Below are positions 44,210 to 51,537 of a stretch of 64,000 bases of DNA, piece after piece (positions within the stretch are counted from its first letter, which is position 1; each line of letters begins with the position of its first letter). The notes beneath the pieces were generated by a model that saw only the letters and a program-made list of their open reading frames with translations, was not told where the DNA came from and made no database searches. The DNA comes from Enterobacter cancerogenus (GTDB lineage: Bacteria; Pseudomonadota; Gammaproteobacteria; Enterobacterales; Enterobacteriaceae). The position numbers were made by a program, and so were the translations under genes. The DNA lies in NCBI RefSeq assembly GCF_019047785.1, contig NZ_CP077290.1, positions 3,844,001 through 3,908,000 of the forward strand, in the 5' to 3' direction.

Positions 44210-45280
44210 ATGAAACGTAAGACTTTTGCAGCAGTCACATCTCAACAGGTCGCGCAGCTGGCGGGGGTATCGCAATCCGCGGTGTCGCGAACGTTCACGC
44301 CCGGGGCCAGCATTTCACCGGCAACACGTGAAAAAGTGCTGAAAGCGGCGCGTGAGCTTGGTTATCGTCCAAACGCGATAGCCCGGTCGCTCAACACGGC
44401 CCGCTCGCGCATTATTGGGGTGGTGATCTCTTACTTCGATAACCCCTTTTACTCGCAGGTGCTGGAGGCGCTGGCACAAAAGCTGGATACGCTGAACTAT
44501 CACCTGCTGCTGTTTGTCGGCGACCGGGAAGGCAATGTCGACCGCATTTTCGACCAGATTATGCAGTACCGCGTGGACGGTATCGTGCTGGCATCGGTCA
44601 CGCTATCGCTGGAGTTATCCGAGGAGTGCCTCGCCGCCGGGATCCCGGTGGTGTTGTTTAACCGCAGCGAAGAGAGTGGGATGGCCTCCAGCGTCAACAG
44701 CAATAACGAGGCGGCGTCACGGCAGATAGCCGAGTTTCTGTTGGCGGGGGAGCACAAGCGTTTCGCCTACGTTGGCGGCGTGCCTGACTCCCCGGTCAAT
44801 ATCGCCCGTCAGCGCGGGTTTATCTCCACCCTGCAAGAGCACGGCATCACCGATGTGCAGGTGGTGAATGGCAATTACGACGTTCAGCACACCACGCAGG
44901 CAGCCTATGCTCTGTTTTCGGCACCGCCTGTGCCGGATGCGGTCTTTGTCGCCAACGATCATATGGCCGTGACGGTGATGGATGTGGCACGCTATGCGTT
45001 TGGTTTGCGCATTCCCGAGGAGGTGTCCGTTGTCGGGTACGACGACATCGGTCCCTCAGGCTGGCCCTCCTATGCCTTAACCTCTGCATCACAGCCGGTG
45101 GGCGAAATGGTGGACGCCACGGTCGAGTTATTAATGAAGCAAATTGAAAGCGAAACCATAGAGCCTGAGCAGATTACGGTGCCCGGTACGCTGGTTATTC
45201 GCCACTCAGCCCGCCGCCCGCGCAGTGGCGTTATCGAAAAAGATGGCTTATCGCTATTCCAGACTAAGGAGCTCAAATGA
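44210..45280 (+). CDS. LacI-family transcriptional regulator of the catabolic cluster
   Basis: 356-residue repressor. The N-terminal helix-turn-helix (about 10-30: TSQQVAQLAGVSQSAVSRTFTP) and hinge region (GYRPNAIARSLNTARS) are typical. The periplasmic-binding-protein-like core runs IIGVVISYFDNPFYSQVLEAL to VSVVGYDDIGPSGWPSYALTS. Effectors of the family are usually sugars, sugar acids or similar polyols, which hints at the type of substrate. A GGGG ribosome site precedes the ATG. It overlaps the following double-NTF2 gene by four bases (ATGA), so regulator and enzyme-like genes share a transcript and probably autoregulation. Confidence 0.93.
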   Translation: MKRKTFAAVTSQQVAQLAGVSQSAVSRTFTPGASISPATREKVLKAARELGYRPNAIARSLNTARSRIIGVVISYFDNPFYSQVLEALAQKLDTLNYHLLLFVGDREGNVDRIFDQIMQYRVDGIVLASVTLSLELSEECLAAGIPVVLFNRSEESGMASSVNSNNEAASRQIAEFLLAGEHKRFAYVGGVPDSPVNIARQRGFISTLQEHGITDVQVVNGNYDVQHTTQAAYALFSAPPVPDAVFVANDHMAVTVMDVARYAFGLRIPEEVSVVGYDDIGPSGWPSYALTSASQPVGEMVDATVELLMKQIESETIEPEQITVPGTLVIRHSARRPRSGVIEKDGLSLFQTKELK

Positions 45281-46248
45281 CCAGATTGCGGGGCTTCAGC
45301 CCACAGTTCGACTCCATCCAGCAGTTTATTTTGACGCTGACACACGTGGTATGGGAGCAGAAAGACATAGGCCAGCTGGCGGATTTTTACGCCACGCCAG
45401 TGGTATTTACCACCCCGGAAAAACAGCTGCATGAGCTGTCACAGTTTATGCGCCTCACCCTTGAGGCGATGCACAGTTTTCCGCAGCGCACCGTGCTGAC
45501 CGAGGACATCCTCTGTAGCCAGAATCCGGGTGACGAGTACTATGCCGCTCAGCGCACCGTCGCGCGGATCCAGCATCAGGGGGAGGGCTTTTTTGGTCCG
45601 CCAACCGGCAAAAATGTCTGGGTACGTACGTGGGCCGATCGCATTTGCGTCGACGGAGCCGTGCGTCAGGAGTGGCTGCTGCAGGATCGCGCCGCTATCG
45701 TGTCGCAACTGGGGCTGGATATCCGCGAGTTTGCTTTTAACCTGGCGACCATGCGTCAGCAGCTTGGGCTGGAGTCTGTTTCCGCCGAGACGCTGGATGC
45801 GCGCTGGGCGGGAGGCCCAGAAGGCGATGATGTGGAAGGTGTACTTGCAGGCGTGGTGGAGCGCTACCTGACGATGTGGGCGGGCGGCAACAGCGGCGTG
45901 GTACCCGGTTTATACCACCCGGCGGCAACGCTCTATGCGCCCGGCCATTGCACCTGTACCGGTGAACAGGAGATCGGCGCACAGCTTTCCGGCTACCGCG
46001 CCTCGTTTGCCGACAGCGAAACGCAACTGCACCACCTGGTTGTGCGTAAAGATCCCAACGAGCCGGTTCGCATTTCATTGCGCTGGTCGCTGCTGACCTG
46101 GCATGACGGATACGGCAAGTTTGGCGCGCCGACGCGTAAACCTGTTTCAGTCACCGGTATTACCCAGCTTGAATTACGCGATGGGTTAATTTTCCGTGAA
46201 TATTTAGGTATTGATGAATTAGCGATTTGGTCGCAAATATTTAATTAA
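45277..46248 (+). CDS. Double NTF2/SnoaL-like protein, copy 1
   Basis: 323-residue protein made of two consecutive NTF2/SnoaL-like halves. The first (about 15-150) includes WEQKDIGQLADFYATPVVFTTPEKQLHE and ends QEWLLQDRAAIVSQLGLD. The second (about 190-320) includes YLTMWAGGNSGVVPGLYHPAATLYAPGH and ends FREYLGIDELAIWSQIFN. This fold is used by polyketide cyclases, dehydratases, isomerases and hydroxylases, so the activity cannot be read from sequence. It overlaps the regulator gene by four bases. It is related to the 380-residue protein at 46410, but a truncated ERIC repeat lies between the two genes. Confidence 0.8.
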   Translation: MTRLRGFSPQFDSIQQFILTLTHVVWEQKDIGQLADFYATPVVFTTPEKQLHELSQFMRLTLEAMHSFPQRTVLTEDILCSQNPGDEYYAAQRTVARIQHQGEGFFGPPTGKNVWVRTWADRICVDGAVRQEWLLQDRAAIVSQLGLDIREFAFNLATMRQQLGLESVSAETLDARWAGGPEGDDVEGVLAGVVERYLTMWAGGNSGVVPGLYHPAATLYAPGHCTCTGEQEIGAQLSGYRASFADSETQLHHLVVRKDPNEPVRISLRWSLLTWHDGYGKFGAPTRKPVSVTGITQLELRDGLIFREYLGIDELAIWSQIFN

Positions 46249-46324
46249 CGGGGCGGCAGCCTCCTTATTTCCGCTGCCAATACTCATCATTTTTAATTCA
46301 CCCTCACTTACGGGTGCGGGTTCT

Positions 46325-46382
46325 TATACCCTAAATAATTCGCGTAGCCAACGCATCTGCAACGCGAAGTATTACGGGTATA
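46325..46382 (+). repeat. Internally deleted ERIC element (58 bp)
   Basis: The sequence begins TATACCCTAAATAATTCG and ends GAAGTATTACGGGTATA, matching the two ends of an ERIC element, with CCAACGCATCTGCA from its inner part. About 70 bp of the normal element, including both classic primer regions, are missing. It lies between the two double-NTF2 genes, close upstream of the second. Confidence 0.8.
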
Positions 46383-46409
46383 TTTTCTGAAAATAGAGCA
46401 GGAGTTTAT

Positions 46410-47552
46410 ATGTCTTCCACTGAAGCAACAAATAAAGCACCAGCCGTACCCGAAAAAAGCAGCGTGAAAGCGCTTAAAGAAGAGTCCGTATTACAGGTCG
46501 AGCGCCGTGATTTTGTCGATCTGGTGCCGGAGAATCGCCCGCGTGCGCAGTCATTAAGAGGCTTTGACGACTGCTATACCGATATCGTCGATTATATTGT
46601 TCGCTGCACCCATAAAATATGGGATGAGCGAGACGTGGGCTTAATTTATTCCCACTATACCCATAACTGCGTGCTTTATAACGCGCTGGGGACGTTATAT
46701 AACCGCGAACAGGTGGTGCAGGATACATTGCAGCGCCTGGTTGCTTTCCCGGAACGCCGCGGCATGGCAACCCAGGTTATCTGGAACGGAAATGATGTCG
46801 ACGGTTTTTATACCTCGCATCTGGTCACGGGAAGCGGGCGCCATACCCAGTACAGCCATTTAGGCAAACCGACCAACCGCACATTTGTTACCCGGACCGT
46901 GGCGGATTGCATGATCCACGAGAACAAAATTTATCGCGAGTGGGTGGTCAGCGACAACATGTCGTTAATGAAACAGCTTGGCCTTAACACCGATGAAGTC
47001 GCCTTTAATATGGCCAAAGAGCAGTTTGATAAAGGCTTCCGCGTGATGGATATCGGCGAAAACGGCCGCATGCTGGGGCAATATCCGCCGGAGATCGCGT
47101 GCGATGTTTCTCTTGCGCACAGCGATACGGAAGAGCAGTGCCTGCGTTGGCTGCATGAGATCTACAACCGCCGGATGTTCGGCAAAATCAAAGAGGTGTA
47201 TGCCCCGAACGTGCAGTGGCACGGCCCGTTGATGAAAGAGCTGTACGGAACGGCGGCAGTGACCCACCAGACGCTGGCGCTGGTGGGTATGATCCCTGAC
47301 GGCGCGTGGCTGCCGCAGCATATCTGCTCCACCCCTTGCGACGAGGGCGGCGTGAAGGTGGCGGTTCGCTGGATTATCGAAGGGCATCACCTGGGTTACG
47401 GCGAGCTGGGTAAACCGACCGGAGAACGGCTGTTCGTGATGGGGATGTCGCACTACCACATCCTCAACGGGAAAATTGTTGATGAGTGGGTGGTTTACGA
47501 TCACCTGGCGCTGCTGGCGCAAATCAAACTTGGCCAGATGGAGGATGCGTAA
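46410..47552 (+). CDS. Double NTF2/SnoaL-like protein, copy 2
   Basis: 380-residue protein with an about 55-residue charged N-terminal extension and two NTF2/SnoaL-like halves. The first includes CTHKIWDERDVGLIYSHYTHNCVLYNALG and IYREWVVSDNMSLMKQLGL; the second includes WLHEIYNRRMFGKIKEVYAPNVQWHGP and KIVDEWVVYDHLALLAQIKLG. Both halves share the [RD]EW-x-[VL]-x-D ending with the first copy, indicating common ancestry. The start follows AGCAGGAG. It is immediately followed by the second HisD-like gene with no intergenic base, so the two proteins probably act in sequence or as a complex. Confidence 0.82.
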   Translation: MSSTEATNKAPAVPEKSSVKALKEESVLQVERRDFVDLVPENRPRAQSLRGFDDCYTDIVDYIVRCTHKIWDERDVGLIYSHYTHNCVLYNALGTLYNREQVVQDTLQRLVAFPERRGMATQVIWNGNDVDGFYTSHLVTGSGRHTQYSHLGKPTNRTFVTRTVADCMIHENKIYREWVVSDNMSLMKQLGLNTDEVAFNMAKEQFDKGFRVMDIGENGRMLGQYPPEIACDVSLAHSDTEEQCLRWLHEIYNRRMFGKIKEVYAPNVQWHGPLMKELYGTAAVTHQTLALVGMIPDGAWLPQHICSTPCDEGGVKVAVRWIIEGHHLGYGELGKPTGERLFVMGMSHYHILNGKIVDEWVVYDHLALLAQIKLGQMEDA

Positions 47553-48848
47553 ATGTTGAATGACGTAATCTGGATCAAGCATCCGCAGGGGCAGGATGCA
47601 CAGGCCGATCGTTCGCTGACGGAGACGGTCAGCGGCATTATTGCGCGGGTAAAAGATGAAGGTGACGCGGCGCTAAGGGCCTATTCACAGCAGTTCGATA
47701 AGGTTGTGCCAGCCCAGTTCGAAGTGAGCGAGCAGGAGATTGCCGAAGCACTTGCCGGTATGGACGCCCAGACCCGTCGCGACAGTGAATTTGCCATCAG
47801 TCAGGTGCGCCGTTTTGCCCAGGCGCAGCTGGCGACCATGCAGCCGCTGGAGGTCGAGACCCTGCCGGGCGTGCACCTGGGGCACCGGATCATCCCGGTG
47901 CAGACGGTGGGCTGCTACGTCCCCGGAGGACGCTATCCGATCCTCTCCGCGCCGGTGATGTCGATTGTTCCGGCGACGGTGGCGGGCTGCGAACAGATCA
48001 TTGCCTGTCTGCCGCCGGGCGCGCATCCGGCGATGATCGCGGTGTGCCATCTGGCGGGCGCGCATCGCATCTTCAAAGTTGGCGGCGCGCAGGCGATTGC
48101 GGCCATGGCCTGGGGAACGGACAGCATACCGTCGGTGGATAAAATCGTGGGGCCAGGCAACGCCTTTGTTAACGAGGCGAAACGTCAGGTGTTTGGCAAA
48201 GTCGGCATTGATGCCCTCGCCGGGCCGAGCGAGATTTTCACCATAGCGGACGACAGCGCCGACCCGCGTATTCTGGCCGCTGATATGCTGGCCCAGGCAG
48301 AGCATGACGTACATACCCGCGTCGGGCTGGCGACGACCAGCCGGGAGATTGCCGAGCGTACGCTGGCTGAGGTTGAGCGCCAGTTGGCCAGCCTGCCCAC
48401 GGCGGCAACGGCAGGCGAGGCGTGGCGTCGACAGGGCGAGATTGTACTTTGCGAAGACGAAGCGCAACTTATCGCTTTTGCTGACCATATGGCGACGGAA
48501 CATCTGCAGGTGCATACCCGCGATCCGCACGCCACGGCGGCGAAGATCCGCAACTACGGCTCGCTGTTTATTGGGCAGAACGCCAGCGTGGTGTTCTCCG
48601 ATAAATGCTGCGGGACCAACCACACGTTGCCAACCATGGCGGCGGCGCGCTATACCGGCGGCTTGTGGGTGGGGGCGTATGTCAAAATCTGCACCCATCA
48701 GTGGATTGATGAGCAGGGCATCCCGGCAATTGCGGAACCGGCGATCCGCCAGAGCCGTACTGAAGGGATGCAGGGGCATCGACGGGCGGCGGAGATCCGA
48801 TTGCGTGCGCAGGACATCGATGCGATCACCTCAGGCATGCGGGACTAA
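47553..48848 (+). CDS. HisD-family dehydrogenase, copy 2
   Basis: 431-residue paralogue of the enzyme at 41230. The zinc and catalytic residues are kept: [34 protein letters not shown] and EGMQGHRRAAEIR. The [20 protein letters not shown] region again marks it as a catabolic HisD relative. The two copies diverge strongly outside the active-site segments, so they are probably not redundant and may oxidise different intermediates or stereoisomers. The ATG directly follows the stop codon of the double-NTF2 gene. A hairpin with T-run follows the gene, before the amidase. Confidence 0.88.
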   Translation: MLNDVIWIKHPQGQDAQADRSLTETVSGIIARVKDEGDAALRAYSQQFDKVVPAQFEVSEQEIAEALAGMDAQTRRDSEFAISQVRRFAQAQLATMQPLEVETLPGVHLGHRIIPVQTVGCYVPGGRYPILSAPVMSIVPATVAGCEQIIACLPPGAHPAMIAVCHLAGAHRIFKVGGAQAIAAMAWGTDSIPSVDKIVGPGNAFVNEAKRQVFGKVGIDALAGPSEIFTIADDSADPRILAADMLAQAEHDVHTRVGLATTSREIAERTLAEVERQLASLPTAATAGEAWRRQGEIVLCEDEAQLIAFADHMATEHLQVHTRDPHATAAKIRNYGSLFIGQNASVVFSDKCCGTNHTLPTMAAARYTGGLWVGAYVKICTHQWIDEQGIPAIAEPAIRQSRTEGMQGHRRAAEIRLRAQDIDAITSGMRD

Positions 48849-48860
48849 ATCAAAGACAGC

Positions 48861-48886
48861 GCCGGGCGACATGCGCCCGGCTTTTA
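48861..48886 (+). terminator. Hairpin terminator or attenuator before the amidase gene
   Basis: GCCGGGCG and CGCCCGGC form an eight-base stem with a five-base loop, followed by TTTT. It lies 12 bases after the HisD-like gene and about 20 bases before the amidase start, so it could lower amidase expression rather than end the operon. Confidence 0.65.
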
Positions 48887-48904
48887 GCACAGGAATTCTC
48901 ACGC

Positions 48905-50230
48905 ATGACCATGATGCGCCTGATACCACCGGAGGATTGCCCGGATGAAATCGCCCGTCGGCTTAACGCGATAAAACAGCAGCCTGGGCTAAACGCCATC
49001 CTCGGCGTTAACCCCGACGCCATGCTACTGGCGAAACGGTGCCAGCAGCAGCGTCAACGCGGAGAGCATATCGGGCCTTTGCACGGGGTGCCGTTGATTA
49101 TCAAGGATAATATTGCCTGCGCGCCGCTGCCCATTACCCTTGGCTGCCGGGCGCTGGCCTCGCTCAGGGCGTCCTCAGACGCGCGGGTGATACAGCGTTT
49201 GCGCCGGGCCGGCGCCATTATTCTCGCCAGGGCCAATATGTCCGAGTTTGCATTTGACGTGCGGTCCCGAAGCTCGCTGGGCGGTGATGTGGCAAACCCG
49301 CTTCTCCCGTCGGTGACCGCCGGCGGTTCCAGCGGAGGATGCGCCGCCGCGGTGGCCGCTGGCATGGCCGATGGTGCGCTGGGAACTGACACCGGCGGCT
49401 CTATTCGTATTCCCTGTAGCTATACCGGGCTGGTAGGGCTGCGCCCAGCCTATCGCCGCGCGCAGCTGGACGGTGTGGCGCCGCTCTCTCCCAGTAAAGA
49501 TACCGTTGGGCCCATGGTTCACAGCGTGGAAGATGCGGCCATGTTGCACGCCATCATCCACGGTCTGCCGCCGATTCCGCTGCCGCCACGTTCGCTGAAA
49601 GGTGTGCGCTTCGGCGTGATAACCGCGTTGCAGGGAAGCGATGACGTGCAGCTGGCGGTCTGGAACCTGGCGCTGCATGCGTTGAGTCGGGCAGGGGCGA
49701 CGCTGGTTGAGATAGCATTACCTTTTATGGATGAAGTCAGACAGGCGACCTGCCTGAGCCTGTCTGAATTTCGCGTGGCGATCGATCACTGGCTGACAAA
49801 ACAGCCTGATGCACCTGCCGGGCTGAAGCACATTATCGACTCCGGCGCATTTTTGCCTGAGTTCGCCCCCTTTCTCAGGCAGATGCTGACGTATAACACG
49901 CTCAAAACCCCGCTCTGGCTGGCGGGGCGGCGTTTTCAGCGCCAGCTGCGCCAGAACCTGTGCCATGTAGCGGAGGAGCTGCGGCTGGATGGATTTGTGT
50001 ATCCCACGGTACAGCGGTTGCCGGACAGCATGGCGAAAATGCCGCCCGGCTGCGCGCCTGAGTTGTCCGCGATAAGCGGTCTGCCTGCAATAACCTTGCC
50101 CTGTGGCGTGAGCCGCAGTGGGCTGCCAGTAGGCATGGAGATTTTATCGGTGCAGGCGGAGGAGACGGGGTTGTTGGCGCTGGCGCGGGGTTGTGAGGAG
50201 GTGTTGGGTGGGAAGTGGTGGAAGGGTTAG
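48905..50230 (+). CDS. Amidase-signature family hydrolase
   Basis: 441-residue amidase-signature enzyme with the full Ser-cisSer-Lys triad. Lys lies in GVPLIIKDNIA (near residue 66), the central Ser in TAGGSSGGCAAAVAAG (near 143) and the nucleophile Ser in GALGTDTGGSIRIPCSYTGLVGLRP (near 166). It hydrolyses a carboxamide, urea-type or similar bond; the substrate is not evident. It is the last gene of the plus-strand arm. The position suggests the cluster's growth substrate or an intermediate contains an amide. The start at 48905 follows CAGGAATTC; ATG at 48911 or 48914 is possible. Confidence 0.9.
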   Translation: MTMMRLIPPEDCPDEIARRLNAIKQQPGLNAILGVNPDAMLLAKRCQQQRQRGEHIGPLHGVPLIIKDNIACAPLPITLGCRALASLRASSDARVIQRLRRAGAIILARANMSEFAFDVRSRSSLGGDVANPLLPSVTAGGSSGGCAAAVAAGMADGALGTDTGGSIRIPCSYTGLVGLRPAYRRAQLDGVAPLSPSKDTVGPMVHSVEDAAMLHAIIHGLPPIPLPPRSLKGVRFGVITALQGSDDVQLAVWNLALHALSRAGATLVEIALPFMDEVRQATCLSLSEFRVAIDHWLTKQPDAPAGLKHIIDSGAFLPEFAPFLRQMLTYNTLKTPLWLAGRRFQRQLRQNLCHVAEELRLDGFVYPTVQRLPDSMAKMPPGCAPELSAISGLPAITLPCGVSRSGLPVGMEILSVQAEETGLLALARGCEEVLGGKWWKG

Positions 50231-50247
50231 GGTGCACACATTTCGTA

Positions 50248-50316
50248 GGGCTTGTGCAGTGCAGGCTCTCAGGAGGTCTTCGGATAATTCTGATCATCAC
50301 AGATCGAGAATTTTGG
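50248..50316 (-). repeat. Diverged direct copy A of the ssrA-downstream region
   Basis: 69 bases match copy B (55856-55924) at 57 of 69 positions without gaps, in the same orientation. In copy B this stretch is the region just downstream of the ssrA 3' end. Copy A lacks the tRNA-like end and the terminator T-run. The two copies enclose about 5.5 kb, consistent with the outer end of an older integrated element. Confidence 0.75.
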
Positions 50317-50329
50317 AAAAACGGACAAC

Positions 50330-50350
50330 ATAGTTAACACCGTTAACTAT
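50330..50350. promoter_or_regulatory. Inverted repeat operator upstream of the MarR-GNAT gene
   Basis: Perfect 9-bp arms ATAGTTAAC and GTTAACTAT are separated by three bases. It lies 43 bases before the ATG at 50393, a typical location and form for a MarR-type autoregulatory operator. Confidence 0.7.
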
Positions 50351-50392
50351 TTTATGTATCATACGCCTTCACATCATTGAAGGTCCCGGACT

Positions 50393-51310
50393 ATGGAACA
50401 GTCAGAAATTCGTTCTTTCCGCGCAACATTGCGTGAAATGGTCAGAGAACTGGGTATGCTCAGCCGTAAAGCAAGTGGAACCGAGTTATCCCCTCTCCAG
50501 AGTCATATATTGATTGAACTCAGCAATCGTCCTGAGGGGTGTACCGAACTCGCCTCGAAGCTTTGCGTTGAGAAAGCAAGTATGAGCCGCACACTAAAGA
50601 ATCTTAGTGATGAGGGATACCTGCTTAAAGAAAATGACGCCCAGGATGGCAGAGCCTCTCTGTACAGATTAAGCGACTCCGGAAAGCAACTCCTGTCTAA
50701 GCTTGAAGAAAACGCCGACAGATTTGTTGTGGACGCTCTCGCATCATCATCTGAGGAAGAAATTCAGGTTTTACGTAAATCCTTACTGCACTTTTCAGGT
50801 AGTTTGCGTAATGCACGTCGCCAGCGTGAATCAAATATCGTTATCAGGCGTCTGGAGCCACAAGATAACGCCGCAATCGCAGAAATTATCCGTAATAGCT
50901 TTCGTGAGAATAAAATCGATCATCTTGAAGGCGTAAGTCTCCATGATCCAGAACTCGATTCCTTAAGTGAAGCCTATAAGCATCCCGGTTCCGGATATTG
51001 GGTTGCTGAAGCAAATGGAATGATTGTTGGGGGAGCGGGACTCTCGTCACTGGACGGAGAAACTGGCATTTGCGAAATGCAGAAGTTATTTTTCAAAAGC
51101 GAAGTACAAGGGATGGGGCTGGGCAGACGAATGATCGCTTTTATTCTTTCTCAGGCTTCAGTCATGGGATACCACGCCTGTTATCTTGAAACACTTAAAG
51201 AGCTGAAGCATGCCGTGCATCTCTACGAAGCTTTTGGATTCAAGCATATTGCACGACTTGGCAATACCGGCCATGACAGCTGTGACATATACATGTTGAA
51301 AAAAATGTAG
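50393..51310 (+). CDS. MarR-GNAT fusion protein (regulator plus N-acetyltransferase)
   Basis: 305-residue two-domain protein. Residues 1 to about 145 are a MarR-type winged helix (LSPLQSHILIELSNRPEGCTELASKLCVEKASMSRTLKNLSDEGYL; DGRASLYRLSDSGKQLL). Residues about 150-305 are a GNAT acetyltransferase (IVIRRLEPQDNAAIAEII; WVAEANGMIVGGAGLSSL; the acetyl-CoA loop QGMGLGRRMIAFIL; YLETLKELKHAVHLYEAFGFKHI). Such fusions are a known architecture in bacteria; here an adjacent inverted repeat suggests autoregulation. It lies at the left end of the segment bounded by the ssrA-like repeats and is less GC-rich than the catabolic cluster. The acetylation substrate is unknown. Confidence 0.92.
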   Translation: MEQSEIRSFRATLREMVRELGMLSRKASGTELSPLQSHILIELSNRPEGCTELASKLCVEKASMSRTLKNLSDEGYLLKENDAQDGRASLYRLSDSGKQLLSKLEENADRFVVDALASSSEEEIQVLRKSLLHFSGSLRNARRQRESNIVIRRLEPQDNAAIAEIIRNSFRENKIDHLEGVSLHDPELDSLSEAYKHPGSGYWVAEANGMIVGGAGLSSLDGETGICEMQKLFFKSEVQGMGLGRRMIAFILSQASVMGYHACYLETLKELKHAVHLYEAFGFKHIARLGNTGHDSCDIYMLKKM

Positions 51311-51360
51311 CAATCGTCTTCTTGTATTTCTGTTTTGTATAAACCAAAGATGAATACCAT

Positions 51361-51391
51361 CTGGTACCAGTTTCCTTAATTTGGTACCAGT
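51361..51391. promoter_or_regulatory. Paired TGGTACCA palindromes upstream of the adhesin
   Basis: CTGGTACCAG at 51361-51370 and TTGGTACCAG at 51381-51390 share the palindrome TGGTACCA, with centres exactly 20 bp apart (two helical turns). They lie about 150 bases before the adhesin start and 50 bases after the MarR-GNAT stop, so they are likely binding sites for a dimeric regulator. Confidence 0.55.
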
Positions 51392-51537
51392 ACGTGTAGT
51401 GACGCCTTAAGGGTATGAACAACATATAACTACAGTCAGATTAACTGCGTTTTACATGGCAATACCGTCGCCAGTGAAGATGAATTTTCATCTCATTTAT
51501 GGAGAGCGACTATTTAAATTATGGAGCAATTATCAAT

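Noticed and set aside
47685..48779. 364-codon minus-strand open frame opposite the second HisD-like gene
   Set aside because: His/Arg-rich shadow; the plus-strand gene has all catalytic motifs.
41230..48848. True histidine biosynthesis (hisD) for the two dehydrogenases
   Set aside because: No other his genes are nearby, there are two divergent copies, and the C-terminal motif matches catabolic HisD relatives.
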